This document shows positions 38,414 to 46,033 of a DNA stretch of 64,000 bases, piece after piece. The notes beneath the pieces were generated by a model. The model was not told where the DNA came from, did no database searches, and was given only the letters and a program-made list of their open reading frames with translations. Positions within the stretch are counted from its first letter, which is position 1; each line of letters opens with the position of its first letter. The stretch is from an uncultured Alphaproteobacteria bacterium. GTDB taxonomy: Bacteria; Pseudomonadota; Alphaproteobacteria; Rhodobacterales; Rhodobacteraceae. Where the stretch lies: positions 124,001-188,000 of the forward strand of contig CACHDI010000001.1 in assembly GCA_902578545.1 (NCBI GenBank). Reading direction: 5' to 3'. The position numbers were made by a program, and so were the translations under genes.

Positions 38414-39913
38414 TTAATTTTCCCCAGCCATTGCAAGTCCAATTATATTTGGGTCTGTATCAGATGGAAATTCTGCAATTACCTTACCTTCAAATAATAC
38501 AATTATTCGATCTGATAAAGCAATGATTTCTTCTAATTCAGTAGAATTCAATATTACTCCAATTCCTTTATTTCTAGCGAAAACAATTTGATTATGTATG
38601 TATTCTATTGAACCAACGTCTACCCCACGTGTTGGTTGAGATGCTATAAGAAGATTAATTGATCTTGACATCTCTCTACCGATCAAAAGCTTCTGTTGGT
38701 TCCCCCCGGATAATTTATTGGCACTAATATTTTCAGAGTTTGTTCTCACATCAAATTTCTCAATAATCTTTTTGGCTTCTATTTTAGCATTCGTCCAATT
38801 TAATGTGATGTTATAAGAAAATTCTTCTTCATAATAAGTATTAAGTATACTATTTTCTGTTAGAGAAAATTCACCTATTAGTCCTTGTTTTTGTCTGTCT
38901 TCTGGTATGTGTCGAACACCTAGTTGATGAATTTTTCTTGGTGAAAAATTTTTGTATTCTTTACCAAAATAAGAAATTTTTCCACTAGATACACTCCTTA
39001 ACCCAGTTAGTGCTTCTACCAATTCAGTCTGACCATTCCCTTGTACTCCTGCAATACCTAATATTTCATTTTTGTGCAGTTTTAAATCTACATTTGATAA
39101 AACATATTCTTTATTATCAGACAAAATACTTAAACCATTTACTTCTAATAATACCTCTCCCTGTTCCATTTTTTTTCGACTAGTCCTTAGATTTACTGTT
39201 CTACCAACCATTAACTCTGCTAATTTTTTCTTATCAGTTTTTTTTGGGTATTCCTCTCCAACTATTTTTCCTCTTCTCAAAACATTAATGCGGTCACATA
39301 TTTCTAATACTTCGTGTAATTTATGAGTAATAAAGATTATAGCTTTTCCAGTCTTTTTTAAGTTCTTAATTATTTCAAAAAATTCTACTACCTCTTGTGG
39401 AGTGAGGACTGCTGTAGGTTCATCAAAAATTAAGATCTCGGCATCTCGAAATAATATTTTTATAATTTCTACTCTTTGTTGTATCCCAACCGGTAATTTC
39501 TCAATAATTTGGTCAGGATCAACATCCAATTTATATTCTGAACTTATTTTTAATACTTTGTTCTTAGCATTTTCTAGGTCAATTTTATTAAATCTTTTTG
39601 TAGGTTCTTCTCCTAAAATTATGTTTTCAGTTACAGAAAAAACTGGAACCAACATAAAATGTTGATGAACCATTCCTACACCATTTTTATTAGCTTCTCT
39701 GGGATTATGAAATTCTCTTAATTGATTATCTATTAAGATCTTTCCGCTATCTGGTTTATATAAACCAGTTAATATATTCATTAACGTGGTTTTTCCTGCG
39801 CCGTTTTCTCCAAGCAAACCTAAGATTTCACCACGGTCAACAGTCAAATTAATATTAGAGTTAGCTTTAACTGGGCCGAAACTTTTACTGATTTCATGTA
39901 ATTTCAATTTCAC
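38414..39913 (-). CDS. nucleoside-type ABC transporter ATP-binding protein
   Basis: 499-residue double ABC ATPase (YufO type). The N-terminal domain has Walker A GENGAGKTTLMN and Walker B EILIFDEPTAVLTP. The C-terminal domain has the degenerate Walker A GVQGNGQTELVEAL (no Lys), the signature LSGGNQQKLLIGREM, and ASQPTRGVDVG where a DEP motif is usual. These deviations are family traits and suggest only the first site hydrolyses ATP efficiently. Confidence 0.88.
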   Translation of the reverse strand: MKLKLHEISKSFGPVKANSNINLTVDRGEILGLLGENGAGKTTLMNILTGLYKPDSGKILIDNQLREFHNPREANKNGVGMVHQHFMLVPVFSVTENIILGEEPTKRFNKIDLENAKNKVLKISSEYKLDVDPDQIIEKLPVGIQQRVEIIKILFRDAEILIFDEPTAVLTPQEVVEFFEIIKNLKKTGKAIIFITHKLHEVLEICDRINVLRRGKIVGEEYPKKTDKKKLAELMVGRTVNLRTSRKKMEQGEVLLEVNGLSILSDNKEYVLSNVDLKLHKNEILGIAGVQGNGQTELVEALTGLRSVSSGKISYFGKEYKNFSPRKIHQLGVRHIPEDRQKQGLIGEFSLTENSILNTYYEEEFSYNITLNWTNAKIEAKKIIEKFDVRTNSENISANKLSGGNQQKLLIGREMSRSINLLIASQPTRGVDVGSIEYIHNQIVFARNKGIGVILNSTELEEIIALSDRIIVLFEGKVIAEFPSDTDPNIIGLAMAGEN

Positions 39914-39944
39914 AGATTTGTTTCGCCCCAGTTTTTGTAAAAAA

Positions 39945-40973
39945 TTATTTATTCATTACGATTGAACCGGATATAATTCCCTTTCTTAGAGCTTCTACTT
40001 CTGAGGCCAATTCACTTGAAACTTCACTTGATAAGTCGTGATATGGCGCAATTCCAACACCCCCATTTTCCAAAGTTCCTACTGTTACACCTCCAGAATA
40101 AGATCCAGATTTAACTGATTCAATTACACTTAAAACTGTTACATCCATTTTCTTTAATACAGATGTTAGATAAACACTTTTTCTAGCAGGATCAGTTTGT
40201 GTCCAATCACCGTCTACACCAATAATTTTGAGTTTATCACTTCCTAGTTCGTCAGCCAAAGAAGCAGAACCTAAACCTACAGGACCTGCGACGGGCATAA
40301 CAATATCTGCTCCTTCGTCATATAGATTTTGAGCAAATGCTTTACCGTCATCAGTAGAATCAAAGTTATTAGTAAATAATCCTTCCTTGGCGTCAGGATC
40401 CCAACCTAGCACTTGAACATTTTTTCCTTTTACTTTGTTGTAATGTTTTACTCCCCATGCAAAGCCATCCATAAAGCCTGTAACTGGTGGTATATTTATT
40501 CCTCCAAAAGTTCCAACTATTCCAGTTTTACTTACTCCTGCTGATACATAACCTGCAAGAAAAGCTGCCTGATCAGTAGCAAAAACCTGTCCTAAGATAT
40601 TTGGAACTGTAGGATCATATGCAAAATCAATGATTGTGAATTTAGAGTCTTTATTAGCTTCAGCTGCATTTTTTGTAGCCTCTCCCATTAAAAATCCAAC
40701 TGCAATGATAACATCACAACCAGCATTTACCATTGAATTCAAGTGTGGCTCATAATCAGTTTCTGATTTAGATTCGAGTAATTTTGAATCAATACCGTGT
40801 TTAGCTACAGCATCTTGCACACCTTTCCAAGCTGTTTGGTTAAAACTCTTATCATCAACTCCACCTACATCAGTCACTTGACACGCAGTGAATGCATTAG
40901 CTGAGTTTATTGTCATTAGTAGCACACCAGCAAATGCTCCACTTGATATTTTTAAAAATTTCTTAAAATACAT
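39945..40973 (-). CDS. BMP-family nucleoside-binding protein
   Basis: 342-residue periplasmic receptor. A signal peptide (1 to about 26, cleavage near ANA) precedes a mature BMP/PnrA-like fold starting ACQVTDVGGVDDKSFNQTAWKG. It has no lipobox at the cleavage site, so it should be soluble. The purine nucleoside phosphorylase gene in the same operon points to purine nucleosides as ligands. GAGG lies 7 bp before the ATG and is part of an inverted repeat in the leader. Confidence 0.88.
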   Translation of the reverse strand: MYFKKFLKISSGAFAGVLLMTINSANAFTACQVTDVGGVDDKSFNQTAWKGVQDAVAKHGIDSKLLESKSETDYEPHLNSMVNAGCDVIIAVGFLMGEATKNAAEANKDSKFTIIDFAYDPTVPNILGQVFATDQAAFLAGYVSAGVSKTGIVGTFGGINIPPVTGFMDGFAWGVKHYNKVKGKNVQVLGWDPDAKEGLFTNNFDSTDDGKAFAQNLYDEGADIVMPVAGPVGLGSASLADELGSDKLKIIGVDGDWTQTDPARKSVYLTSVLKKMDVTVLSVIESVKSGSYSGGVTVGTLENGGVGIAPYHDLSSEVSSELASEVEALRKGIISGSIVMNK

Positions 40974-40980
40974 TTCTAGT

Positions 40981-41018
40981 CCTCATAAGTCTTTAAATAA
41001 TAATTGATTATGAGACTT
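40981..41018 (-). promoter_or_regulatory. leader with two mutually exclusive stems at the BMP-receptor gene
   Basis: Stem A pairs 40982-40988 (CTCATAA) with 41008-41014 (TTATGAG). It covers most of the Shine-Dalgarno GAGG at 40981-40984. Stem B pairs 40987-40992 (AAGTCT) with 41013-41018 (AGACTT). The two stems share bases at 40987-40988 and 41013-41014, so they cannot form together. Such a choice could switch ribosome access. The stems are short and AT-rich, so this is a candidate only. I recognise no known riboswitch consensus. Confidence 0.4.
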
Positions 41019-41079
41019 TTGTTAATTGTGTGCAATAAAAAGAATTAAATTGCTCTATATAAAAGCATTTAAAGTTTAA

Positions 41080-41517
41080 TCAAATTTTTTTTTTCATCAA
41101 AATAGCATTAATTTTTTTATTTTCAGAAACGGAGTAATAGTTTTTTCTTATTCCAAAGGATTTGAAGCCTAATTTATCATATAAATGAATCGCTATTAAG
41201 TTATTAGATGCGACTTCTAAAAAAACTTTATTGCAACTGATCTCTGATAATATCCCTTCAAGTTCTGTAAGAATTAAAAAACCAATACCTTGATTCTGGT
41301 ATTTAGGTAGAATTGCCATAGTAATTATTTCAGCCTCTTTCTCGTTACAACTAAAAATACAGAAACCTTTATTTTTTTTATAAATATAAGAGATATTTGG
41401 ATTTTTTAATAAGGATAAAATAAACTCTGAAGAATATTTTAAGTTTTTTTGATTAAAACTTTGAGAATGTATTTTTGCAAATTTTTCAGATAAAGATCGA
41501 ATCTTTTTATATTCCAT
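41080..41517 (-). CDS. rimI: ribosomal-protein-alanine N-acetyltransferase-like (RimI)
   Basis: 145-residue GNAT acetyltransferase. The acetyl-CoA-binding block is ILPKYQNQGIGFLIL (near 72-86), followed by LEVASNNLIAIHLYDKLGFKSFGIRKNYY. It is 4 bp downstream of tsaB, a conserved alphaproteobacterial arrangement that supports the RimI assignment over other GNAT proteins. The natural substrate would be the N-terminus of ribosomal protein S18, but GNAT substrates are hard to predict. Confidence 0.82.
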   Translation of the reverse strand: MEYKKIRSLSEKFAKIHSQSFNQKNLKYSSEFILSLLKNPNISYIYKKNKGFCIFSCNEKEAEIITMAILPKYQNQGIGFLILTELEGILSEISCNKVFLEVASNNLIAIHLYDKLGFKSFGIRKNYYSVSENKKINAILMKKKI

Positions 41518-41521
41518 TTAT

Positions 41522-42178
41522 TCATAAAATTTTTGGTGGTGGTTGTGTTGGTAATTTTGCATCAGGACCCTTCACATAAAAAGGAGATGGTAAATTTGAA
41601 TTGATATTTGAAGAATTAATGCAAATAGTTCCTATTTCGGAGGCTTTTGATAAACTATTTTTTTTGCCACATTTTAAGTCGAGTTTTTGAGAAATCATTA
41701 AAGAATTATCTCCAGATACAATTGTCTTTTTATTATATTTTTTGTTAATTATTTTTGAGAAATTTTCTTCAATTGGATCTGATATTGGTTTCATTTTTTT
41801 ATATATTTGAGTGAAATAAATATCATCCTTTATGTTTATAATAGTTAGTGTTGGACTATCATTAAAAACTAAGGTTCTAAATCTATTTATCCCAATACAT
41901 TTAATGTCAAGAGCTAAAGCAATACCTTTTGCAATGGATATTCCTATCCTTATTCCTGTAAAATTTCCTGGTCCTACTCCTACTGCTATGCAATCTAAAT
42001 CATGCAAATCAAGATTTGCTTTTCTAAGACTTTTTTCTATTAGTTCTATTAATTTTTCTGATGGTTTTTCTTCCTTTATCATATTAATTTCAGATAAAAC
42101 ACCATTAGAATTAATAATAGCCAAAGAGTAGTATGAATGTGAAGTATCTATTGCTAAAACAGTATTAAGTTTAGGCAT
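41522..42178 (-). CDS. tsaB: tRNA threonylcarbamoyladenosine biosynthesis protein TsaB
   Basis: 218-residue ASKHA-fold protein that partners TsaD and TsaE in making t6A37 of ANN-reading tRNAs. It has the N-terminal LAIDTSHSYYSLAI, the block VGVGPGNFTGIRIGISIAKGIAL and the C-terminal PFYVKGPDAKLP. It is slightly short. It lies 11 bp after nfu in the usp-nfu-tsaB-rimI series. Confidence 0.9.
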   Translation of the reverse strand: MPKLNTVLAIDTSHSYYSLAIINSNGVLSEINMIKEEKPSEKLIELIEKSLRKANLDLHDLDCIAVGVGPGNFTGIRIGISIAKGIALALDIKCIGINRFRTLVFNDSPTLTIINIKDDIYFTQIYKKMKPISDPIEENFSKIINKKYNKKTIVSGDNSLMISQKLDLKCGKKNSLSKASEIGTICINSSNINSNLPSPFYVKGPDAKLPTQPPPKIL

Positions 42179-42189
42179 TCTTATCAGGA

Positions 42190-42750
42190 TTATGCTGCTA
42201 TTGGCCTTACTTCTTGAACTTCAGGAATAAAATGTTTGAGCAAATTTTCAATACCCATTTTTAATGTCATAGTTGAAGATGGACAACCTGCACAAGCACC
42301 TTGCATATGTAAATACACAATTCCTGATTCGTAACCATGGAAAGTAATGTCACCGCCATCTTGAGCAACTGCTGGACGAACACGAGTATCTAAGAGCTCT
42401 TTGATTTTATTGACTATTTCTAAGTCAGGTCCATCATGCTCAGCATGACTTTGTTTGTTATTTTCTTCTAATAATGTAGGTTCACCCGATTGAAAATGCT
42501 CTAAGATAACACCTAATATAGCAGGTTTAATATGTTCCCAGTCAGTACTATTATTTTTTGTAACTGTAATAAAATCAGACCCAAAAAAAACTCCTGACAC
42601 GCCTTCAACACTAAAAATTCTTTTGGCCAATGGTGATTTTTCAGAATTTTCACTCGACGGAAAATCTGCTGTTCCGTTTTGTAAAACAGTATGACCTGGA
42701 AGAAATTTTAATGTCGCGGGGTTTGGCGTAGACTCTGTTTGTATGAACAT
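42190..42750 (-). CDS. Nfu-type iron-sulfur cluster carrier (NifU family)
   Basis: 186-residue iron-sulfur scaffold/carrier. The N-terminal Nfu_N domain (1 to about 88) begins MFIQTESTPNPATLKFLPG. The C-terminal NifU-like domain (about 108-180) holds the cluster-binding CxxC in GACAGCPSSTMTLK. It probably delivers [4Fe-4S] clusters to client enzymes. A perfect TTTAGAA-N3-TTCTAAA box lies 61-77 bp upstream, implying iron-dependent control by an Irr-type regulator. Confidence 0.92.
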   Translation of the reverse strand: MFIQTESTPNPATLKFLPGHTVLQNGTADFPSSENSEKSPLAKRIFSVEGVSGVFFGSDFITVTKNNSTDWEHIKPAILGVILEHFQSGEPTLLEENNKQSHAEHDGPDLEIVNKIKELLDTRVRPAVAQDGGDITFHGYESGIVYLHMQGACAGCPSSTMTLKMGIENLLKHFIPEVQEVRPIAA

Positions 42751-42810
42751 TGTGTTTATCTCCTAATTGTAATCAAATATGCTATAAAAATGATCAACAA
42801 TCAATCAAAA

Positions 42811-42827
42811 TTTAGAATCTTTCTAAA
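42811..42827. promoter_or_regulatory. Irr-box (iron control element)-like palindrome upstream of nfu
   Basis: TTTAGAA (42811-42817) and TTCTAAA (42821-42827) are perfect 7-bp inverted arms around TCT. As I recall it, the Irr/ICE consensus of alphaproteobacteria is TTTAGAA, three bases, TTCTAAA; this matches every fixed position. It sits in the 85-bp spacer between usp and nfu, 61 bp before the nfu start. Irr senses heme/iron status and commonly represses iron-consuming functions when iron is scarce. Confidence 0.75.
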
Positions 42828-42835
42828 CTTAAACA

Positions 42836-43294
42836 TTACGAGACTGAAATAATGGCTTCTTTAGTCATAGATCCTGGGACTATCGTAACAGGTACTGGCA
42901 GACTTCCACCTTGTCTTGCAACAAGTTGAGTAACAAGAGGTCCAGGACCTTCAGATGACACACCAGCACCTAGTACGATTATTCCAACTTCAGGATCATC
43001 TTCAACTTGTTTTAAAACCTGAGTTACTTTTTCTCCTTCTCTTATAACTAATTCTGGTGTTATGCCCTCTTCTTTTTCCATTATCTCAGAAAAAATTTTA
43101 AAATGTTCTTTAATTCTTTCTTTAGCCTCAAATCTCATCTGTTCTGCTACTCCAATCCAGTGTTGAAATTCTTCAGGAGCAATAATACCGAGAATTTCAA
43201 CTAGGCCACCAGTTTTCGAAGCCCTAATTGCAGCAAATCGTAGGGCATTAACAAATTCAGGGCTATCATCCATTACAACTAAAAATTTTCTCAT
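42836..43294 (-). CDS. universal stress protein family protein
   Basis: 152-residue UspA-fold protein. The N-terminal strand MRKFLVVMDDSPEFVNALRFAA and the C-terminal nucleotide-loop region IVLGAG...PVPVTIVPGSM are recognisable. The ATP-binding pattern G-2x-G-9x-G-S/T is only partly kept, so nucleotide binding is unsure. It lies upstream of nfu in a conserved alphaproteobacterial neighbourhood. Its cellular role is not established. Confidence 0.82.
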   Translation of the reverse strand: MRKFLVVMDDSPEFVNALRFAAIRASKTGGLVEILGIIAPEEFQHWIGVAEQMRFEAKERIKEHFKIFSEIMEKEEGITPELVIREGEKVTQVLKQVEDDPEVGIIVLGAGVSSEGPGPLVTQLVARQGGSLPVPVTIVPGSMTKEAIISVS

Positions 43295-43411
43295 TTTTAT
43301 ATTTCCAATAAACCTAAAATACCCACCATGCTGAGTAAAAGAATAATTTCAAATATGATTATAATATCAAAAAATTAATATGAAAGAAGATAAAAAAATC
43401 GAAGATATAAT

Positions 43412-44434
43412 TTAACTATTTTTTAAGCCTAAAATTTTATAAGTTTTATCAATTATTGGTTTTGAAATTTTTTTTGCCTGTAAAGAACCATTATACAGGA
43501 CCTTATCAATGTGGTCTTGGTGATTTAATAATTTAGTTATTTGATTTGATATTGGCTTTAGCTCATTTATAATTAATTCGGTCAATTTAGGTTTGAAAAA
43601 ACTAAAAGGTTTTCCACAAAACATATCTAAAACTTCTTGTATTTTGCATTCCTCTAATGATGAATAGATATTGATTAAGTTTTTAGCTTCGGGTCTTGTT
43701 TCAAGTCCAGATATAGCATCAGGAATGGGATCTTGGTCAGTTTTAGCTTTCCTTATTTTAAGAGCAATTTGATCTGAATTATCAGTTAGATTAATTCTGC
43801 TCATATCAGAAGTCTCTGATTTTGACATTTTTTTTGTTCCATCTCTTAAACTCATTATTCGAGGTGAATTTTTTTCTATAATTGGTTCTGGACAGGGGAA
43901 AAAATTAGGAACATTAAAATCGTTATTGAATTTTATTGCTATATCTCTAGTTAATTCTAAATGCTGTTTTTGGTCATCCCCAACAGGTACATGTGTGGCA
44001 TGATAGGCTAAAATGTCTGCTGCCATCAATGAAGGATAAACAAAAAGTCCAACAGAGGCATTTTCTCTATTTTTACCAGCTTTATCTTTAAATTGTGTCA
44101 TTCTGTTTAACCAGCCCATTCTTGTGACACAGTTAAATACCCATGCTAATTCAGAATGAGAACTAACTTGACTTTGATTAAATAAAATTGATTTCTCAGA
44201 ATCTAGTCCACAAGCAATGAATGTTGCAGCTAATTCTCTTATTGATTTTTTAAGCTCTAATGGATTTTGCCATACAGTAATAGCATGTAAATCTACAATA
44301 CAGTATAAAGTTTCATTTCCGGCACTTTGGAATTTTACAAAATTTTTAACAGCTCCTAAATAATTTCCTAGGTGAAGATTGCCAGTTGGTTGAACACCAG
44401 AAAAAATTCTTTGTTTATGATTATTATTGTCCAT
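43412..44434 (-). CDS. trpS: tryptophanyl-tRNA synthetase
   Basis: Class I aminoacyl-tRNA synthetase of 340 residues charging tRNA-Trp. The HIGH-like motif is [10 protein letters not shown] near residue 16, the tryptophan-binding block is [15 protein letters not shown], and the KMSKS motif is [10 protein letters not shown]. The ATG at 44434 is preferred over an in-frame TTG 15 bp further upstream, because it has GGAAG at proper spacing and gives the usual N-terminus. The gene is between murJ and usp as in related genomes. Confidence 0.95.
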   Translation of the reverse strand: MDNNNHKQRIFSGVQPTGNLHLGNYLGAVKNFVKFQSAGNETLYCIVDLHAITVWQNPLELKKSIRELAATFIACGLDSEKSILFNQSQVSSHSELAWVFNCVTRMGWLNRMTQFKDKAGKNRENASVGLFVYPSLMAADILAYHATHVPVGDDQKQHLELTRDIAIKFNNDFNVPNFFPCPEPIIEKNSPRIMSLRDGTKKMSKSETSDMSRINLTDNSDQIALKIRKAKTDQDPIPDAISGLETRPEAKNLINIYSSLEECKIQEVLDMFCGKPFSFFKPKLTELIINELKPISNQITKLLNHQDHIDKVLYNGSLQAKKISKPIIDKTYKILGLKNS

Positions 44435-44506
44435 TATTTTAACTTCCAAGATTAAACAAACACTTTAAAATTAATATTAAAAAAATTAGAAACTTAGAAA
44501 CTACAC

Positions 44507-46021
44507 TTATTTATTTTTTTTTAAAATACCAAGTAACCACAAAATAGTGAAATAAATAAAGCTACTTACAGATATCAGTGTAAATAAATAAATAGCATTA
44601 AATTTATTAAATACTAATAAATAAAAAAACTCTTTTTCAGCAACCAAAAGTACTAATACGAGAATTAATGTAGATAACAATACAATAAAGATTTCTTTTA
44701 TTAATTTTCTATCCAAATAAAAACCTATTTTTTTTGATTCATAATATAAAGCGAAGGCCATTATCCAACTGGAAATAGTGGTACTGAAAACAGGAGCCAA
44801 GTAACCAACAAAATTTATTAAAAACAGAGCTACTATTATGTTGGATAACATAGAAATTAGTGCAATCCTAAAAGGTGTTTTAGTGTTACCTTTTGCGAAG
44901 AACATGGGAGTAAAAATTTTATGTAATACAAAAGCTGGTAAACCGAAAGCATATATTGCAAGTGCTGAAGCTGTATTTTTGCTATCTATATTCGAAAACT
45001 CTCCTCTTTCAAATAATACTGTAATAATTGGTATAGGCAAAATAATTAAAGCCACTGTTGCAGGTAAAATCAATACAAATGCTATTTTTAAAGCATTGTG
45101 AACAACTCGATTCATTTCAGATACATTATCTAATTGGATTTTTTCTGATAATTTAGGCAAAAGTACACTTCCTAATGCTATTCCAACTACACCTAAAGGT
45201 AGTTGATATAATCTATCTGCATAATTAAGCCATGCTATAGCACCGTCATAGTAAGAGGCTATTTGTCTTCCAACTAAGAGGTTGATATGTATTACTCCAC
45301 CTGAAAGAACTACCGGTAAGGCTATTATCATTAGTTTTTTTATTTTTTCGTCTAGCTTTGGAAAATTAAGTTTTGGACTATAGCCAATTTTTCTGCAGGA
45401 TTGGACTAAAACAATTAGTTGTAAAATACCAGAAATAGGAACTGAAATTGAAAGTATTGTTCCTACTTCCCAATCAAAAACATAGGATAATATCATTGCT
45501 AAGATTAAACTAATATTTAAAAAAATGGGTGTAGCTGAAACTATCCCAAACTTACCGTAGGAATTCAGTATTCCTGCAAAAAGGGATGAAACTGAAACAA
45601 AAAAAATGTAGGGAAATGTAATACGTCCAAAAAAAACTGAAGTTTCAAATCTATTGTCATTTCCAAAGCCACTAGCCATGGCCAAAACTAATACTGGCAT
45701 TATAATAATTGAAACGATTGTGAAGATAACTAATATTAAAATCATCATAGACAAGGTGTTATTAGAAAATTTAATTGACTGTTTTTTATTACTCATACTT
45801 TTTTTAAACATTGGAATAAATGCAGCATTAAAGGCTCCTTCTGCAAAGAATCTTCGAAAGATATTGGGTAAGGAGAATGCTATAATAAAAGCTTCTCCAA
45901 TAGGACCAGAACCTAAAAAAGCAGCAAACATAATATCTCTAACAAAACCAAAAATTCGACTTACAAAAGTCCAGAAACCAACAGTTATAAAATTAATTAA
46001 AAGATTGGATTTACTAATCAT
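44507..46021 (-). CDS. murJ: lipid II flippase MurJ
   Basis: 504-residue polytopic inner-membrane protein of the MOP superfamily with about 14 helices. It moves lipid II to the periplasmic face for peptidoglycan synthesis. Typical blocks are VGFWTFVSRIFGFVRDIMFAAFLG, NIFRRFFAEGAFNAAFIPMF and LPLGVVGIALGSVLLPKLSE. It lies 12 bp after glnD, the normal alphaproteobacterial order. Confidence 0.93.
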   Translation of the reverse strand: MISKSNLLINFITVGFWTFVSRIFGFVRDIMFAAFLGSGPIGEAFIIAFSLPNIFRRFFAEGAFNAAFIPMFKKSMSNKKQSIKFSNNTLSMMILILVIFTIVSIIIMPVLVLAMASGFGNDNRFETSVFFGRITFPYIFFVSVSSLFAGILNSYGKFGIVSATPIFLNISLILAMILSYVFDWEVGTILSISVPISGILQLIVLVQSCRKIGYSPKLNFPKLDEKIKKLMIIALPVVLSGGVIHINLLVGRQIASYYDGAIAWLNYADRLYQLPLGVVGIALGSVLLPKLSEKIQLDNVSEMNRVVHNALKIAFVLILPATVALIILPIPIITVLFERGEFSNIDSKNTASALAIYAFGLPAFVLHKIFTPMFFAKGNTKTPFRIALISMLSNIIVALFLINFVGYLAPVFSTTISSWIMAFALYYESKKIGFYLDRKLIKEIFIVLLSTLILVLVLLVAEKEFFYLLVFNKFNAIYLFTLISVSSFIYFTILWLLGILKKNK

Positions 46022-46033
46022 TTTCTTTCATTA

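Noticed and set aside
44435-44449. Five-codon extension of trpS from a TTG start
   Set aside because: The internal ATG has the ribosome binding site GGAAG, which lies inside the extension itself.
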